Assembly: GCF_000761545.1 (NCBI RefSeq)
Contig: NZ_JPMY01000012.1
Location: forward strand, 154,661-218,660
Direction: 5' to 3'
DNA length: 64,000 nt
DNA from: Pseudomonas sp. ML96
GTDB taxonomy: Bacteria > Pseudomonadota > Gammaproteobacteria > Pseudomonadales > Pseudomonadaceae
A program made the position numbers and the translations under genes. The notes below the pieces were generated by a model. The model made no database searches. It was not told the origin of the DNA and saw only the letters and a program-made list of their open reading frames with translations. Shown here piece by piece: positions 16,334 through 24,530 of the stretch; the first letter of the stretch is position 1, and every line of letters begins with the position of its first letter.

Positions 16334-19189
16334 ATGGCAAGTAGTGGCATTGTGCAGTATCAACCGGGACAACGCTGGATCAGCGACAGCGAGGCGGAAC
16401 TCGGACTCGGCACCATCCTCACTTCCGACGGGCGCCTGCTCACCGTGCTCTACCCGGCTACCGGCGAGACCCGCCAGTATTCCCTGCGCAACGCCCCGCT
16501 GACCCGCGTGCGCTTCGCTCCGGGGGACGAGATCACCCACTATGAAGGCTGGAAGCTGACCGTCCAGGAAGTCGAGGACGTCGACGGCCTGCTGGTCTAC
16601 CACGGCTTCGACGCCCAGCACGAACCCTACAGCCTGCCCGAGACCCAGCTGTCCAACTTCATCCAGTTCCGCCTGTCCAGCGACCGCCTGTTCGCCGGGC
16701 AGATCGACCCGCTGAACTGGTTCGCCCTGCGCTACCACACCCTGGAGCACCAGAGCCGCCTGCTGCAGTCCAGCCTGTGGGGCCTGGGCGGCGCTCGCGC
16801 CCAGCCGATCGCGCACCAGCTGCATATCGCCCGTGAAGTGGCCGACCGCATGGCCCCGCGCGTACTGCTGGCCGACGAAGTGGGCCTGGGCAAGACCATC
16901 GAGGCCGGCCTGGTGATCCACCGCCAGCTGCTCTCCGGCCGCGCCAGCCGCGTGCTGATCCTGGTTCCGGAGAACCTGCAGCACCAGTGGCTGGTGGAGA
17001 TGCGCCGCCGCTTCAACCTGCAGGTCGCGCTGTTCGACGCCGAGCGCTTCGCCGAGAGCGATGCCGACAACCCGTTCGAGGACACCCAGCTGGCGCTGGT
17101 TGCCCTGGAATGGCTGAAGGACAGCGAGAAGGCCCAGAACGCTGCCTTCGCCGCCGGCTGGGACCTGCTGGTGGTCGACGAAGCCCACCACCTGGTCTGG
17201 CACCCGGAAAAGGCCAGCGACGAATATCGCCTGGTCGAGCAACTGGCCGAGGTCATCCCCGGCGTGCTGCTGCTCACCGCCACCCCGGAACAGCTGGGCC
17301 TGGAAAGCCACTTCGCCCGCCTGCGCCTGCTTGATCCGAACCGTTTCCATGATCTCGCCGCGTTCCGCGCCGAGAGCGCCAACTACAAGCCGATCGCCGA
17401 AGCGGTGCAGGAGCTGCTCGACGAGGGCCGCCTGTCCGACAAGGCCCACGCCACCATCAGCGGCTTCCTCGGCAACGAGGGCGAGGCCCTGCTGGCCGCG
17501 GTCACCGATGGCGACAGCGGCGCCGCGGCGCGGCTGATCCGCGAGTTGCTCGACCGCCACGGCACCGGCCGTCTGCTGTTCCGTAACACCCGCGCCGCCG
17601 TGCAGGGCTTCCCGCAGCGCGAGCTGCACCCCTACCCGCTGGCCAACCCGGTGGAGTACATGGAGCTGCCGGTTGGCGAGCATGCCGACCTCTACCCGGA
17701 AGTCAGCTACCAGGCGCAGGACAGCAGCGAAGAGACTCGCTGGTGGAAGTTCGACCCGCGCGTCGACTGGCTGATCGACACCCTGAAGATGCTCAAGCGC
17801 GTGAAGGTCCTGGTGATCTGCGCCCACGCCGAAACCGCGATGGACCTGGAAGACGCCCTGCGCGTGCGTTCCGGCATCCCGGCCACCGTGTTCCACGAGG
17901 GCATGAGCATCCTCGAGCGCGACCGCGCCGCCGCCTACTTCGCCGACGAGGAATTCGGCGCCCAGGTGCTGATCTGCTCCGAGATCGGCTCCGAAGGCCG
18001 CAACTTCCAGTTCAGCCACCACCTGGTGCTGTTCGACCTGCCGGCCCACCCGGACCTGCTCGAGCAGCGCATCGGCCGCCTCGACCGTATCGGCCAGAAG
18101 CACATCATCCAGCTGCATGTGCCGTACCTGGAGAACAGCCCGCAGGAGCGCCTGTTCCAGTGGTACCACCAGGCGCTGAATGCCTTCCTCAATACCTGCC
18201 CGACCGGCAACGCCCTGCAGCACCAGTTCGGCCCGCGCCTGCTGCCGCTGCTGGAAGACAGCGACGACAGCACCTGGCAGCCCCTGCTCGACGAAGCCCG
18301 CGCCGAGCGCGAACGCCTCGAAGGCGAGCTGCACAGCGGCCGCGACCGCCTGCTGGAGCTGAACTCCGGTGGCGCCGGCGAAGGTGAACGCCTGGTCGAG
18401 GAAATCCATGAGCAGGATGACCAGTACGCCCTGCCGATCTATATGGAAGAGCTGTTCGACGCCTTCGGCATCGACAGCGAGGACCACTCCGAGAACGCCC
18501 TGGTGCTGCGCCCCAGCGAGAAGATGCTGGATGCCAGCTTCCCGCTCGGTGACGACGAGGCGGTGACCGTCACCTACGACCGCAACCAGGCCCTGGCCCG
18601 CGAAGACATGCAGTTCCTCACCTGGGAACACCCCATGGTGCAGGGCGGCATGGACCTGGTGCTGTCCGGCTCGATGGGCAACACCGCGGTGGCGCTGATC
18701 AAGAACAAGGCGCTCAAGCCTGGCACCGTGCTGCTCGAATTGCTGCACGTCAGCGAAGTGGTGGCGCCCAAGGCCCTGCAACTGGGCCGCTACCTGCCGC
18801 CGGTGGCGCTGCGCAGCCTGCTCGACCCGAACGGCAACGACCTGGCCAGCAAGGTCGCCTTCGACACCCTCAACGACCAGCTGGAACCAGTGCCGCGCGC
18901 CAGCGCCAACAAGTTCGTGCAGGCCCAGCGTGATGTACTGGCCAAGCAGATCAATGCCGCCGAGGCGAAGATCGCGCCGCGCCACAACGATCGCGTGAGC
19001 GAGGCGCGCCAGCGCTTCACCGACACGCTGGACGAAGAGATCGCGCGCATGACCGCGCTGCAGGCGGTCAACCCGACGGTACGCCCGGCCGAGATCGAAG
19101 CCCTGCGCAAGCAGCGCGAGAGCGGCCTGAGCTTCCTCGACAAAGCAGCGCTGCGCCTGGAGGCGATCCGTATCCTGGTCGCCGGCTAA
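16334..19189 (+). CDS. rapA: RNA polymerase-associated ATPase RapA (HepA)
   Basis: Swi2/Snf2-type ATPase of 951 residues that binds RNA polymerase and helps it recycle after termination. N-terminal Tudor-like domains (about 1-110), helicase motif [14 protein letters not shown] near 180, motif [10 protein letters not shown] near 282, motif [13 protein letters not shown], then the C-terminal helicase lobe with [14 protein letters not shown] and [11 protein letters not shown] (motifs V and VI). The C-terminal spacer and RapA-specific domain follow. Full length. A terminator follows at 19208-19235. Confidence 0.96.
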   Translation: MASSGIVQYQPGQRWISDSEAELGLGTILTSDGRLLTVLYPATGETRQYSLRNAPLTRVRFAPGDEITHYEGWKLTVQEVEDVDGLLVYHGFDAQHEPYSLPETQLSNFIQFRLSSDRLFAGQIDPLNWFALRYHTLEHQSRLLQSSLWGLGGARAQPIAHQLHIAREVADRMAPRVLLADEVGLGKTIEAGLVIHRQLLSGRASRVLILVPENLQHQWLVEMRRRFNLQVALFDAERFAESDADNPFEDTQLALVALEWLKDSEKAQNAAFAAGWDLLVVDEAHHLVWHPEKASDEYRLVEQLAEVIPGVLLLTATPEQLGLESHFARLRLLDPNRFHDLAAFRAESANYKPIAEAVQELLDEGRLSDKAHATISGFLGNEGEALLAAVTDGDSGAAARLIRELLDRHGTGRLLFRNTRAAVQGFPQRELHPYPLANPVEYMELPVGEHADLYPEVSYQAQDSSEETRWWKFDPRVDWLIDTLKMLKRVKVLVICAHAETAMDLEDALRVRSGIPATVFHEGMSILERDRAAAYFADEEFGAQVLICSEIGSEGRNFQFSHHLVLFDLPAHPDLLEQRIGRLDRIGQKHIIQLHVPYLENSPQERLFQWYHQALNAFLNTCPTGNALQHQFGPRLLPLLEDSDDSTWQPLLDEARAERERLEGELHSGRDRLLELNSGGAGEGERLVEEIHEQDDQYALPIYMEELFDAFGIDSEDHSENALVLRPSEKMLDASFPLGDDEAVTVTYDRNQALAREDMQFLTWEHPMVQGGMDLVLSGSMGNTAVALIKNKALKPGTVLLELLHVSEVVAPKALQLGRYLPPVALRSLLDPNGNDLASKVAFDTLNDQLEPVPRASANKFVQAQRDVLAKQINAAEAKIAPRHNDRVSEARQRFTDTLDEEIARMTALQAVNPTVRPAEIEALRKQRESGLSFLDKAALRLEAIRILVAG

Positions 19190-19207
19190 CAGCCAGCAGC
19201 AGAAATG

Positions 19208-19235
19208 AAAAAGGGCAGCCGAGGCTGCCCTTTTT
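19208..19235. terminator. Bidirectional terminator between rapA and the SDR gene
   Basis: AAAAA, stem GGGCAGC/GCTGCCC (19213-19219 with 19224-19230, CGAG loop), TTTTT; serves both convergent genes. Confidence 0.9.
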
Positions 19236-19249
19236 CTTACCCGCGAGAA

Positions 19250-20059
19250 TTAGGCCGTGCCCATCTTGGCGCGCATCTTCTCGCACATCTTGGTCATCTC
19301 GTCGTAGATGATCTGCGGGTTCTGCCGCTTGATCGCCCAGGCCATGCGCCCCTGCTCGTGCGGCAGGATCATGAACTCGCCCTTGGCCACTTCGTCGTAG
19401 ATGTAGGCGGCGATGTCCGCAGCGCTGATCGGGCTGCCTTCCAGCAGCTTGCCGACCTGCTGCTTCATCTCCGGGGTCGGACCACGGAAGGAGTCCAGCA
19501 GGTTGGTCTGGAAGAACGACGGGCAGACCACATGTACACCGACTTCTTCAGGCTTGAGCTCGATCAGCAGGCTCTCCGAGAGCGCCACTACACCGGCCTT
19601 GGCCACGTTGTAGTTGCTCATCGCCGGGCCTTGCATCAGCGCCGCCATGGAGGCGATGTTGATGACCTTGCCCTTGCTTGCGCGCAGCAGCGGCAGGAAG
19701 GCCTTGCAGCCCTTGATCACGCCCATCAGGTTGATCGACAGCTGCCAGTCCCAGTCTTCCAGGCTGAGGTCGGCGAACATGCCGCCTGCCGCAACACCGG
19801 CGTTGTTGACCAGTACATCCAGGCCGCCGAAGCGTTCCTCGCAGGCCTGCGCCACCGCGGTCAGCTGGCTGTAATCGCGCACGTCGCAGCGCAGGGTGAA
19901 GCCGTCGCCGCCGGCATCGCGGACCAGCTTCAGAGTCTCGGCCAGGCCGCTCTCGTTGACGTCGCACAGCGCCAGGCGCCAGCCTTCGCGCGCCCAGCGC
20001 AGGGCGATCTCGCGTCCCAGACCGGAACCGGCGCCGGTGATCATCATGCGGTTTTGCAT
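19250..20059 (-). CDS. Short-chain dehydrogenase/reductase (classical SDR)
   Basis: NAD(P)-dependent oxidoreductase of 269 residues. Cofactor motif TGAGSGLG at about 8-15 (TGxxxGxG), NNAG near 90, catalytic Ser in INIASMAALMQG, YNVAK with catalytic Tyr and Lys near 155-159, and a C-terminal extension ending in EKMRAKM. The Asp in CDVNES at the end of strand 2 suggests NAD rather than NADP. The start at 20059 gives MQNRMMITGAG with AAGG upstream; a longer frame to 20212 is not supported. Substrate unknown. Confidence 0.88.
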   Translation of the reverse strand: MQNRMMITGAGSGLGREIALRWAREGWRLALCDVNESGLAETLKLVRDAGGDGFTLRCDVRDYSQLTAVAQACEERFGGLDVLVNNAGVAAGGMFADLSLEDWDWQLSINLMGVIKGCKAFLPLLRASKGKVINIASMAALMQGPAMSNYNVAKAGVVALSESLLIELKPEEVGVHVVCPSFFQTNLLDSFRGPTPEMKQQVGKLLEGSPISAADIAAYIYDEVAKGEFMILPHEQGRMAWAIKRQNPQIIYDEMTKMCEKMRAKMGTA

Positions 20060-20174
20060 AGTGTTGTTGCCTTGTTCTGTGGTGAGGTTGCGGCGAGTGT
20101 AGCCAAGGCAATACGCCGCGCGGCGCAGCATCAGGCGGCTGAATGACGGGCCAGAAGACGGCCCGGTGAGCCGC

Positions 20175-20543
20175 TCAGCGCCGCCGGCACAGGCGCCACA
20201 ACAGCCAGCCATACACCGGCAGATTGACCACCAGCACCAAAGCCCCGAGCCAGAGCTGAATCTGCGGGGTCAACCCGGCCGGGTAGATCAGCGGGATCAG
20301 GTAATGCTCGACGAAGCCGCCGGCATAACCGACCTCCCCTGCCGCCCGGCGCAACTGGTTCTCCAGCGGCGTTAGCGGGCAATACAGGTGCAGCAACTCT
20401 ACCGCCACGCCCCAGGCCGCTGCGGGCAGGTGCAACAGGGCCAGACGCGGCCAGCGCAGCACCAGTAGCCCACCGCCCAGCACGAACAGAATGAATAGCA
20501 AGTGCAGTAACACCACCGCATCGGCGGCCACTCTCAGCAACAT
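20175..20543 (-). CDS. DUF2784 family membrane protein
   Basis: Protein of 122 residues with about four membrane helices. It contains the family-specific blocks YCPLTPLENQLRRAAGE and GYAGGFVEHYLIPLIYP near residues 53-90. Inner-membrane protein of unknown role. GGAG lies 11 bp before the ATG. The gene is upstream of the SDR gene on the same strand with a 115-bp gap. Confidence 0.82.
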   Translation of the reverse strand: MLLRVAADAVVLLHLLFILFVLGGGLLVLRWPRLALLHLPAAAWGVAVELLHLYCPLTPLENQLRRAAGEVGYAGGFVEHYLIPLIYPAGLTPQIQLWLGALVLVVNLPVYGWLLWRLCRRR

Positions 20544-20766
20544 GTCGAAAATTTCTCCATGCGAGCCAAAATCATTAGCCGCGACTCATTGAAAGCGCGG
20601 CTTATATTTATCGAAATATATCAATGATTTAGCGACTTAACGCGGAAGCTAAACATTCTTATTTATATTAATTTTTATATATAATTCAACAACTTATATT
20701 TGACCAACTACAACTTGCGGCGCAAACTTCCAGCCTATCAACCACCAAATTCGGGCGAGGCTCATC
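20544..20766. promoter_or_regulatory. AT-rich divergent promoter region upstream of bfrB
   Basis: Strikingly AT-rich against a GC-rich background, most so at 20600-20705. It holds a TATAAT -10 candidate for bfrB at 20680-20685, a hairpin AGCCGCG/CGCGGCT (20577-20583 with 20596-20602) and an 8-bp inverted repeat AAATCATT/AATGATTT (20569-20576 with 20623-20630). Iron-dependent control of bfrB is known in P. aeruginosa; no clear 19-bp Fur box was found by eye, and the sequence would suit an AT-binding nucleoid protein such as MvaT. Confidence 0.5.
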
Positions 20767-21237
20767 ATGAAAGGCGACAAGAAGGTCATTCAGCATCTGA
20801 ACAAGATCCTCGGCAATGAATTGGTGGCCATCAACCAGTACTTCCTGCATGCGCGCATGTATGAAGACTGGGGCCTGGAAAAGCTCGGCAAGCACGAATA
20901 CAAAGAATCCATCGACGAGATGAAGCATGCCGACAAGCTGATCAAGCGCATCCTCTTCCTCGAAGGCCTGCCCAACCTGCAGGACCTGGGCAAGCTGATG
21001 ATCGGCGAGAACACCAAGGAAATGCTCGGCTGCGACCTCAAGCTGGAGCAATCCGCCGTACCGGACCTGAAAGCCGCCATCGCCTACTGCGAAAGCGTCG
21101 GCGACTACGGCACCCGCGAACTGCTGGAAGACATCCTTGAGTCCGAGGAAGAACACATCGACTGGCTGGAAACCCAGCTGGGCCTGATCGACAAGGTCGG
21201 CCTGGAAAACTACCTGCAGTCGCAGATGGAAGAGTGA
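20767..21237 (+). CDS. bfrB: Bacterioferritin BfrB
   Basis: Haem-containing iron-storage protein, 156 residues, 24-mer subunit. The ferroxidase ligands Glu18, Glu51, His54, Glu94, Glu127 and His130 are all present, as is the haem-ligand Met52 (DEMKHADK). The opening [19 protein letters not shown] is almost identical to P. aeruginosa BfrB. AT-rich promoter upstream, strong terminator downstream; single-gene transcript. Confidence 0.95.
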   Translation: MKGDKKVIQHLNKILGNELVAINQYFLHARMYEDWGLEKLGKHEYKESIDEMKHADKLIKRILFLEGLPNLQDLGKLMIGENTKEMLGCDLKLEQSAVPDLKAAIAYCESVGDYGTRELLEDILESEEEHIDWLETQLGLIDKVGLENYLQSQMEE

Positions 21238-21248
21238 TCTTCCCCCAA

Positions 21249-21279
21249 TAAAAAAGCCCCGCCAGCGCGGGGCTTTTTT
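21249..21279. terminator. Bidirectional terminator between bfrB and the Tad locus
   Basis: AAAAAA, stem GCCCCGC/GCGGGGC with CAGC loop, TTTTTT. Ends both bfrB and the long minus-strand Tad transcript. Confidence 0.93.
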
Positions 21280-21292
21280 ATTAGCTGAGCGT

Positions 21293-22009
21293 TCAGGGGC
21301 AGATCATGCGCCCGCCACTCTCGCACTGGTCGTCGTCCACTGCCGCGCTCTGCATACGCACCGTCGCCTCTGCGGAGACCACGTAGCCACGCCGACTGCG
21401 ACAAACATCACCATAGTTGGCGCTGGTGTTCCGCGAAACCTCGCGGAAACTAGCCGGATCCTTGTTGGCATTGTTGCGATCGACGAATTTCGAGGTCGAG
21501 CTCAGCAGATAGTCGACCATCGGCACGATCAGCTTCATGCAGTACTGCACCCGGATCTTCAGCAGATTGGCGTCCTGAATCGACACAGGGCTTTGCTGCA
21601 TGGGGCGGTACATCAGATTGTCGTTGGGAATCGCATCATAAGCCTCACCGTCACCCAGAGGGTCCTCCTGCTCTTCTGCCCAGGCATTGAAGGCTGCGCT
21701 GTCAGGGTTAATCCGCGTGATCAGGACGTAGTTGTCGACTTCCTCGGCGGTATGCTCCAGACGCTCGTCCTCATCCTGGTACTGGGAGAACATCGGATAC
21801 ATGCCACGCAGCAGGCCACGCCGCATGTCGGCGTACTGCGCGTTATTCATGGCCCCGATACGGGCAGCCTGGAAGGTGGCGTAGTTCAGGCCGGTCTTGG
21901 CTGAATAGATGAAGGCTGCCTGCACCGCTCCGAAGATCAGCAGGATCAGCACCGGGATGATGATGAGGAATTCCGTCATCGCCTGTGCCTGCTGGGTGCG
22001 CAGCCTCAT
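21293..22009 (-). CDS. TadE-like minor pseudopilin
   Basis: Last gene of the Tad operon, 238 residues. The N-terminus MRLRTQQAQAMTEFLIIIPV is a prepilin-like leader plus hydrophobic helix; the putative cleavage is between Ala8 and Gln9, with Ala instead of the usual Gly. The remainder is periplasmic with four Cys residues in the second half. I prefer the ATG at 22009 (AGGAA 8 bp upstream, directly after the tadD stop) over an in-frame start at 22039. The family role is pilus assembly or initiation. Confidence 0.8.
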   Translation of the reverse strand: MRLRTQQAQAMTEFLIIIPVLILLIFGAVQAAFIYSAKTGLNYATFQAARIGAMNNAQYADMRRGLLRGMYPMFSQYQDEDERLEHTAEEVDNYVLITRINPDSAAFNAWAEEQEDPLGDGEAYDAIPNDNLMYRPMQQSPVSIQDANLLKIRVQYCMKLIVPMVDYLLSSTSKFVDRNNANKDPASFREVSRNTSANYGDVCRSRRGYVVSAEATVRMQSAAVDDDQCESGGRMICP

Positions 22010-22010
22010 C

Positions 22011-22463
22011 TCAGGGTTCCTGCCCAGTAGCCTGGCCATGATTTTCCATCACATCGAGCAGGCGCTCACCCAGCCCCAGCGCCCGGTCGGCCTGAGGCTG
22101 CTGAGGACTCAGGGTCTTCTGCATCTCGCCGGCGGTGAACAGTGCCTCGCGTAGTTGCACCTGCAACAGGTTGTGCCAGGCACGTGCATGCTGGGGATCG
22201 CGCAACAGTGCTTCACGGTAGCTTTCGATGGCGGCCTGTACATCACCTTGGCGGGCCAGGCTGTTGCCGAGCTGGTAACGCACACCGGCATCGTTGGGCA
22301 TGGCCTTGGCCAAGCGACGGTACTGATCGGCTGCACGCTCAAAGTCACCGGCGGCGTAATCGCGGTTGGCCGAGTTCTGCAACTCGACCAGGTTGGATGC
22401 CGGCATCAGGCCCGCACAGCCCGATAGCAACAGACTGGCCAGGGCGAGACTCAGGATTCGCAT
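22011..22463 (-). CDS. tadD: TadD-like TPR lipoprotein
   Basis: Protein of 150 residues with a lipoprotein signal (MRILSLALASLLLSGCAGLM, Cys16 as lipidation site) and about two to three tetratricopeptide repeats (residues 35-105: YAAGDFERAADQYRRLAKAM, GVRYQLGNSLARQGD). TadD is the outer-membrane-associated assembly lipoprotein of Tad systems. Overlaps the upstream DUF192 gene by 13 bp. Confidence 0.8.
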   Translation of the reverse strand: MRILSLALASLLLSGCAGLMPASNLVELQNSANRDYAAGDFERAADQYRRLAKAMPNDAGVRYQLGNSLARQGDVQAAIESYREALLRDPQHARAWHNLLQVQLREALFTAGEMQKTLSPQQPQADRALGLGERLLDVMENHGQATGQEP

Positions 22464-22801
22464 TTGAGGCTATCTCCAGATTCTATGTTCAGACGCCGGC
22501 ATTCACCGGCAGCCAGTTCGATCACACTGTGAGCGCGCCAGCAGGCGCTGAAGCGCCAGGGCTTCAGATTGTGCCGTATCTGCACGATGCGCCGCTCGGC
22601 GTCCAGGTAGAGCACGTCGATGGCAAAGCGCATGAAGCAGCAGTGCACCGAATTACACGGGCTGATCCACAACCCTTGTGCAGCCGCCAAGCCGCTGCGC
22701 CCGAGCAAGCCACGCAGACGCGTCCAGGGCGTGGCAGCCCGCTCCAGCAGTAGCGGCGTGGGTTCGCGCCCCGCGCCTTGATGGATGATCTGAGCGTTCA
22801 T
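22451..22801 (-). CDS. DUF192 family protein within the Tad operon
   Basis: Protein of 116 residues showing the DUF192 features: an early ATPWTRLRGLLGR segment, the core NSVHCCFMRFAIDVLYLDAE and the C-terminal AHSVIELAAGECRR. Family function unknown. It overlaps tadC (ATGA) upstream and tadD downstream, so it is translated as part of the pilus operon. Unlike many family members it has no signal peptide, so it should be cytoplasmic. Confidence 0.82.
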   Translation of the reverse strand: MNAQIIHQGAGREPTPLLLERAATPWTRLRGLLGRSGLAAAQGLWISPCNSVHCCFMRFAIDVLYLDAERRIVQIRHNLKPWRFSACWRAHSVIELAAGECRRLNIESGDSLKCES

Positions 22802-23676
22802 GACTGGCCCATGAACTTGACCACAATGGGGAACAGCAGAATCACGAAGGTCAGTGGGAAGATGAACATGATCAGCGGGATGATCAGCTTCACCGGCGCC
22901 TGCATGGCAGTCTTCTCGGCACGCTGGAAACGCTCCTCGAGGCGCTGCTCCGCCTGGATCTTCAGGGTATTGCGCAGGCTGCTACCCATCTTCTCGGCCT
23001 GGATCACCGAGCGCACGAAAGTGGTCAGGTCCTTGAGATTGACCCGTTCCTCCATGCGCTGCAGTGCTTCCGAGCGCGGCAGGCCGGAACGAATGTCACG
23101 CAGAACGATGCGGAATTCGTTCTTCATCGCCCCGTTCGGCCCCTTGTCCACCGCCTGCTGCAAGGCGCCGAGGAAGTTCAGGCCGGCATCCACGCACATG
23201 GTCAGGTATTCGAGGAATACCGGCAGGTTACGCACAATGTCACGGTCACGGCGCTTGTGCGTATCGCTGATCCACATCACCGGCAGGACCGCGCCCATGA
23301 GCATCATCACCAGCAGGACCGACCAGATGATGCCACTCTTGCCGGTCGCCATCGGCAACGCGGCCGCCAGCGGGAAGAGCACGGCCAGCGTGATGCACAG
23401 GGCGAGGAAGTCTTCGGCTGTCAGCACGTAGAGCGCGCCGGTCTTCTGCAGCTTCTGGTCGAGCCGATCCATGTGTTGCGGTGCAATGTTGCTACACACG
23501 AAATGGCTGACCATGCGCACCAGCGGCCAGATCGGCCTGACCCAGCCAGGCACGGGGTCCATGTAGGCGCGGTTCTCGTCCGGCAGCAGGGACAGCAGCC
23601 AGACGAAGATCAGCAACGTGCTGGTGACAGCGATGCCCAAGCCGGCGCTGCTGAGAAGGGCAAGTAGTTCAGTCAT
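22798..23676 (-). CDS. tadC: TadC-like inner-membrane platform protein
   Basis: Type II secretion F-domain protein of 292 residues. Membrane helices near the N-terminus (about 8-28), at 95-130 and at the C-terminus (about 265-288), with the cytoplasmic F domain between (VDAGLNFLGALQQAVDKGPN, GLPRSEALQRMEERVN, QAEKMGSSLRNTLKIQAEQ). Works with TadB as the platform above the TadA ATPase. Coupled by 4-bp overlaps to tadB and the DUF192 gene. Confidence 0.9.
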   Translation of the reverse strand: MTELLALLSSAGLGIAVTSTLLIFVWLLSLLPDENRAYMDPVPGWVRPIWPLVRMVSHFVCSNIAPQHMDRLDQKLQKTGALYVLTAEDFLALCITLAVLFPLAAALPMATGKSGIIWSVLLVMMLMGAVLPVMWISDTHKRRDRDIVRNLPVFLEYLTMCVDAGLNFLGALQQAVDKGPNGAMKNEFRIVLRDIRSGLPRSEALQRMEERVNLKDLTTFVRSVIQAEKMGSSLRNTLKIQAEQRLEERFQRAEKTAMQAPVKLIIPLIMFIFPLTFVILLFPIVVKFMGQS

Positions 23677-24530
23677 GCATCGATCCGGGTAATTCGCTTG
23701 ATGGACATGAAGCCGAGCACTTCCATCACCACCATCACCGTAAGCACCATCAGGCCGTTGCGGGTGGTGTAGAGCTGGCTCATGGCCTCAGGTTCGATGG
23801 CGCTGAGAATGCCGGCGAGAAACACTGGCAGCAGCGCCATGAACGTACCCTGGGCGCGGCCCTGGGCAGTCAGGCTATCGATCTTGCCCTCCATCACGCG
23901 CTTGCGTCGCAGCATGGCGGCCATACCGTTGATGGTTTCGACCAGGTTGCCACCGACCTCCCGGCTGATGCGGATGGCCGAGCTGGCCATGATGAAAGAT
24001 GGCAGTGGAATGCGCTTCTCCAGCTTGAGCAGGGCATCCTCCAGGGTCACGCCGAGGCGGATGTTCTTGATCAGCAGACCGAACTCCTGGGACAACGGCG
24101 CAGGCGACTGCTGCACCACGTTCTCCAGCGCCATGCTCAGGCTGGCCCCGGACTGCAGGCTGCCGGATAGCAGCATGAAGGCGTCGGGGAGCTGCTCCTC
24201 GAACTTCAGCAGGCGCTTCTTGTTCATCTGCTTGAGCACCATGCGCGGCACGAACAGCGCGACTATCGCCCCCACGATCGTCACCACGAGGATCTGGAAC
24301 AGCGCATGCAGCAGCAACGGCACCAAGATCATGATCATCAGGTTGAGCACGAACACCTTGCGCCCGTTGGCGAAGATGAACATGTCGGCCATTTCGAGCT
24401 CTGCGTTGCGCGAAAACTGCCGCTTGTAGAAGACGAAGAAATCCGAGACCCGGTCGGCCAGCAGCACAGCGGCAATGCCGACTGCTGCGCCAAGCGCGGC
24501 GATGCATCCGAGCAGCAGGAGCTCACTCAT
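23673..24530 (-). CDS. tadB: TadB-like inner-membrane platform protein
   Basis: Type II secretion F-domain protein of 285 residues. N-terminal helix (about 5-25), paired helices at about 60-95, then the F domain (FEEQLPDAFMLLSGSLQSGA, GLLIKNIRLGVTLEDALL, SREVGGNLVETINGMA) and two C-terminal helices. Overlaps tadA and tadC by 4 bp each. Partner of TadC. Confidence 0.9.
   Translation of the reverse strand: MSELLLLGCIAALGAAVGIAAVLLADRVSDFFVFYKRQFSRNAELEMADMFIFANGRKVFVLNLMIMILVPLLLHALFQILVVTIVGAIVALFVPRMVLKQMNKKRLLKFEEQLPDAFMLLSGSLQSGASLSMALENVVQQSPAPLSQEFGLLIKNIRLGVTLEDALLKLEKRIPLPSFIMASSAIRISREVGGNLVETINGMAAMLRRKRVMEGKIDSLTAQGRAQGTFMALLPVFLAGILSAIEPEAMSQLYTTRNGLMVLTVMVVMEVLGFMSIKRITRIDA

Noticed and set aside
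16262..18985. A long open frame on the minus strand opposite rapA (907 codons)
   Set aside because: It is the reverse shadow of the GC-rich rapA gene; the translation is Val/Gln/His-rich with no domain and has no ribosome site.
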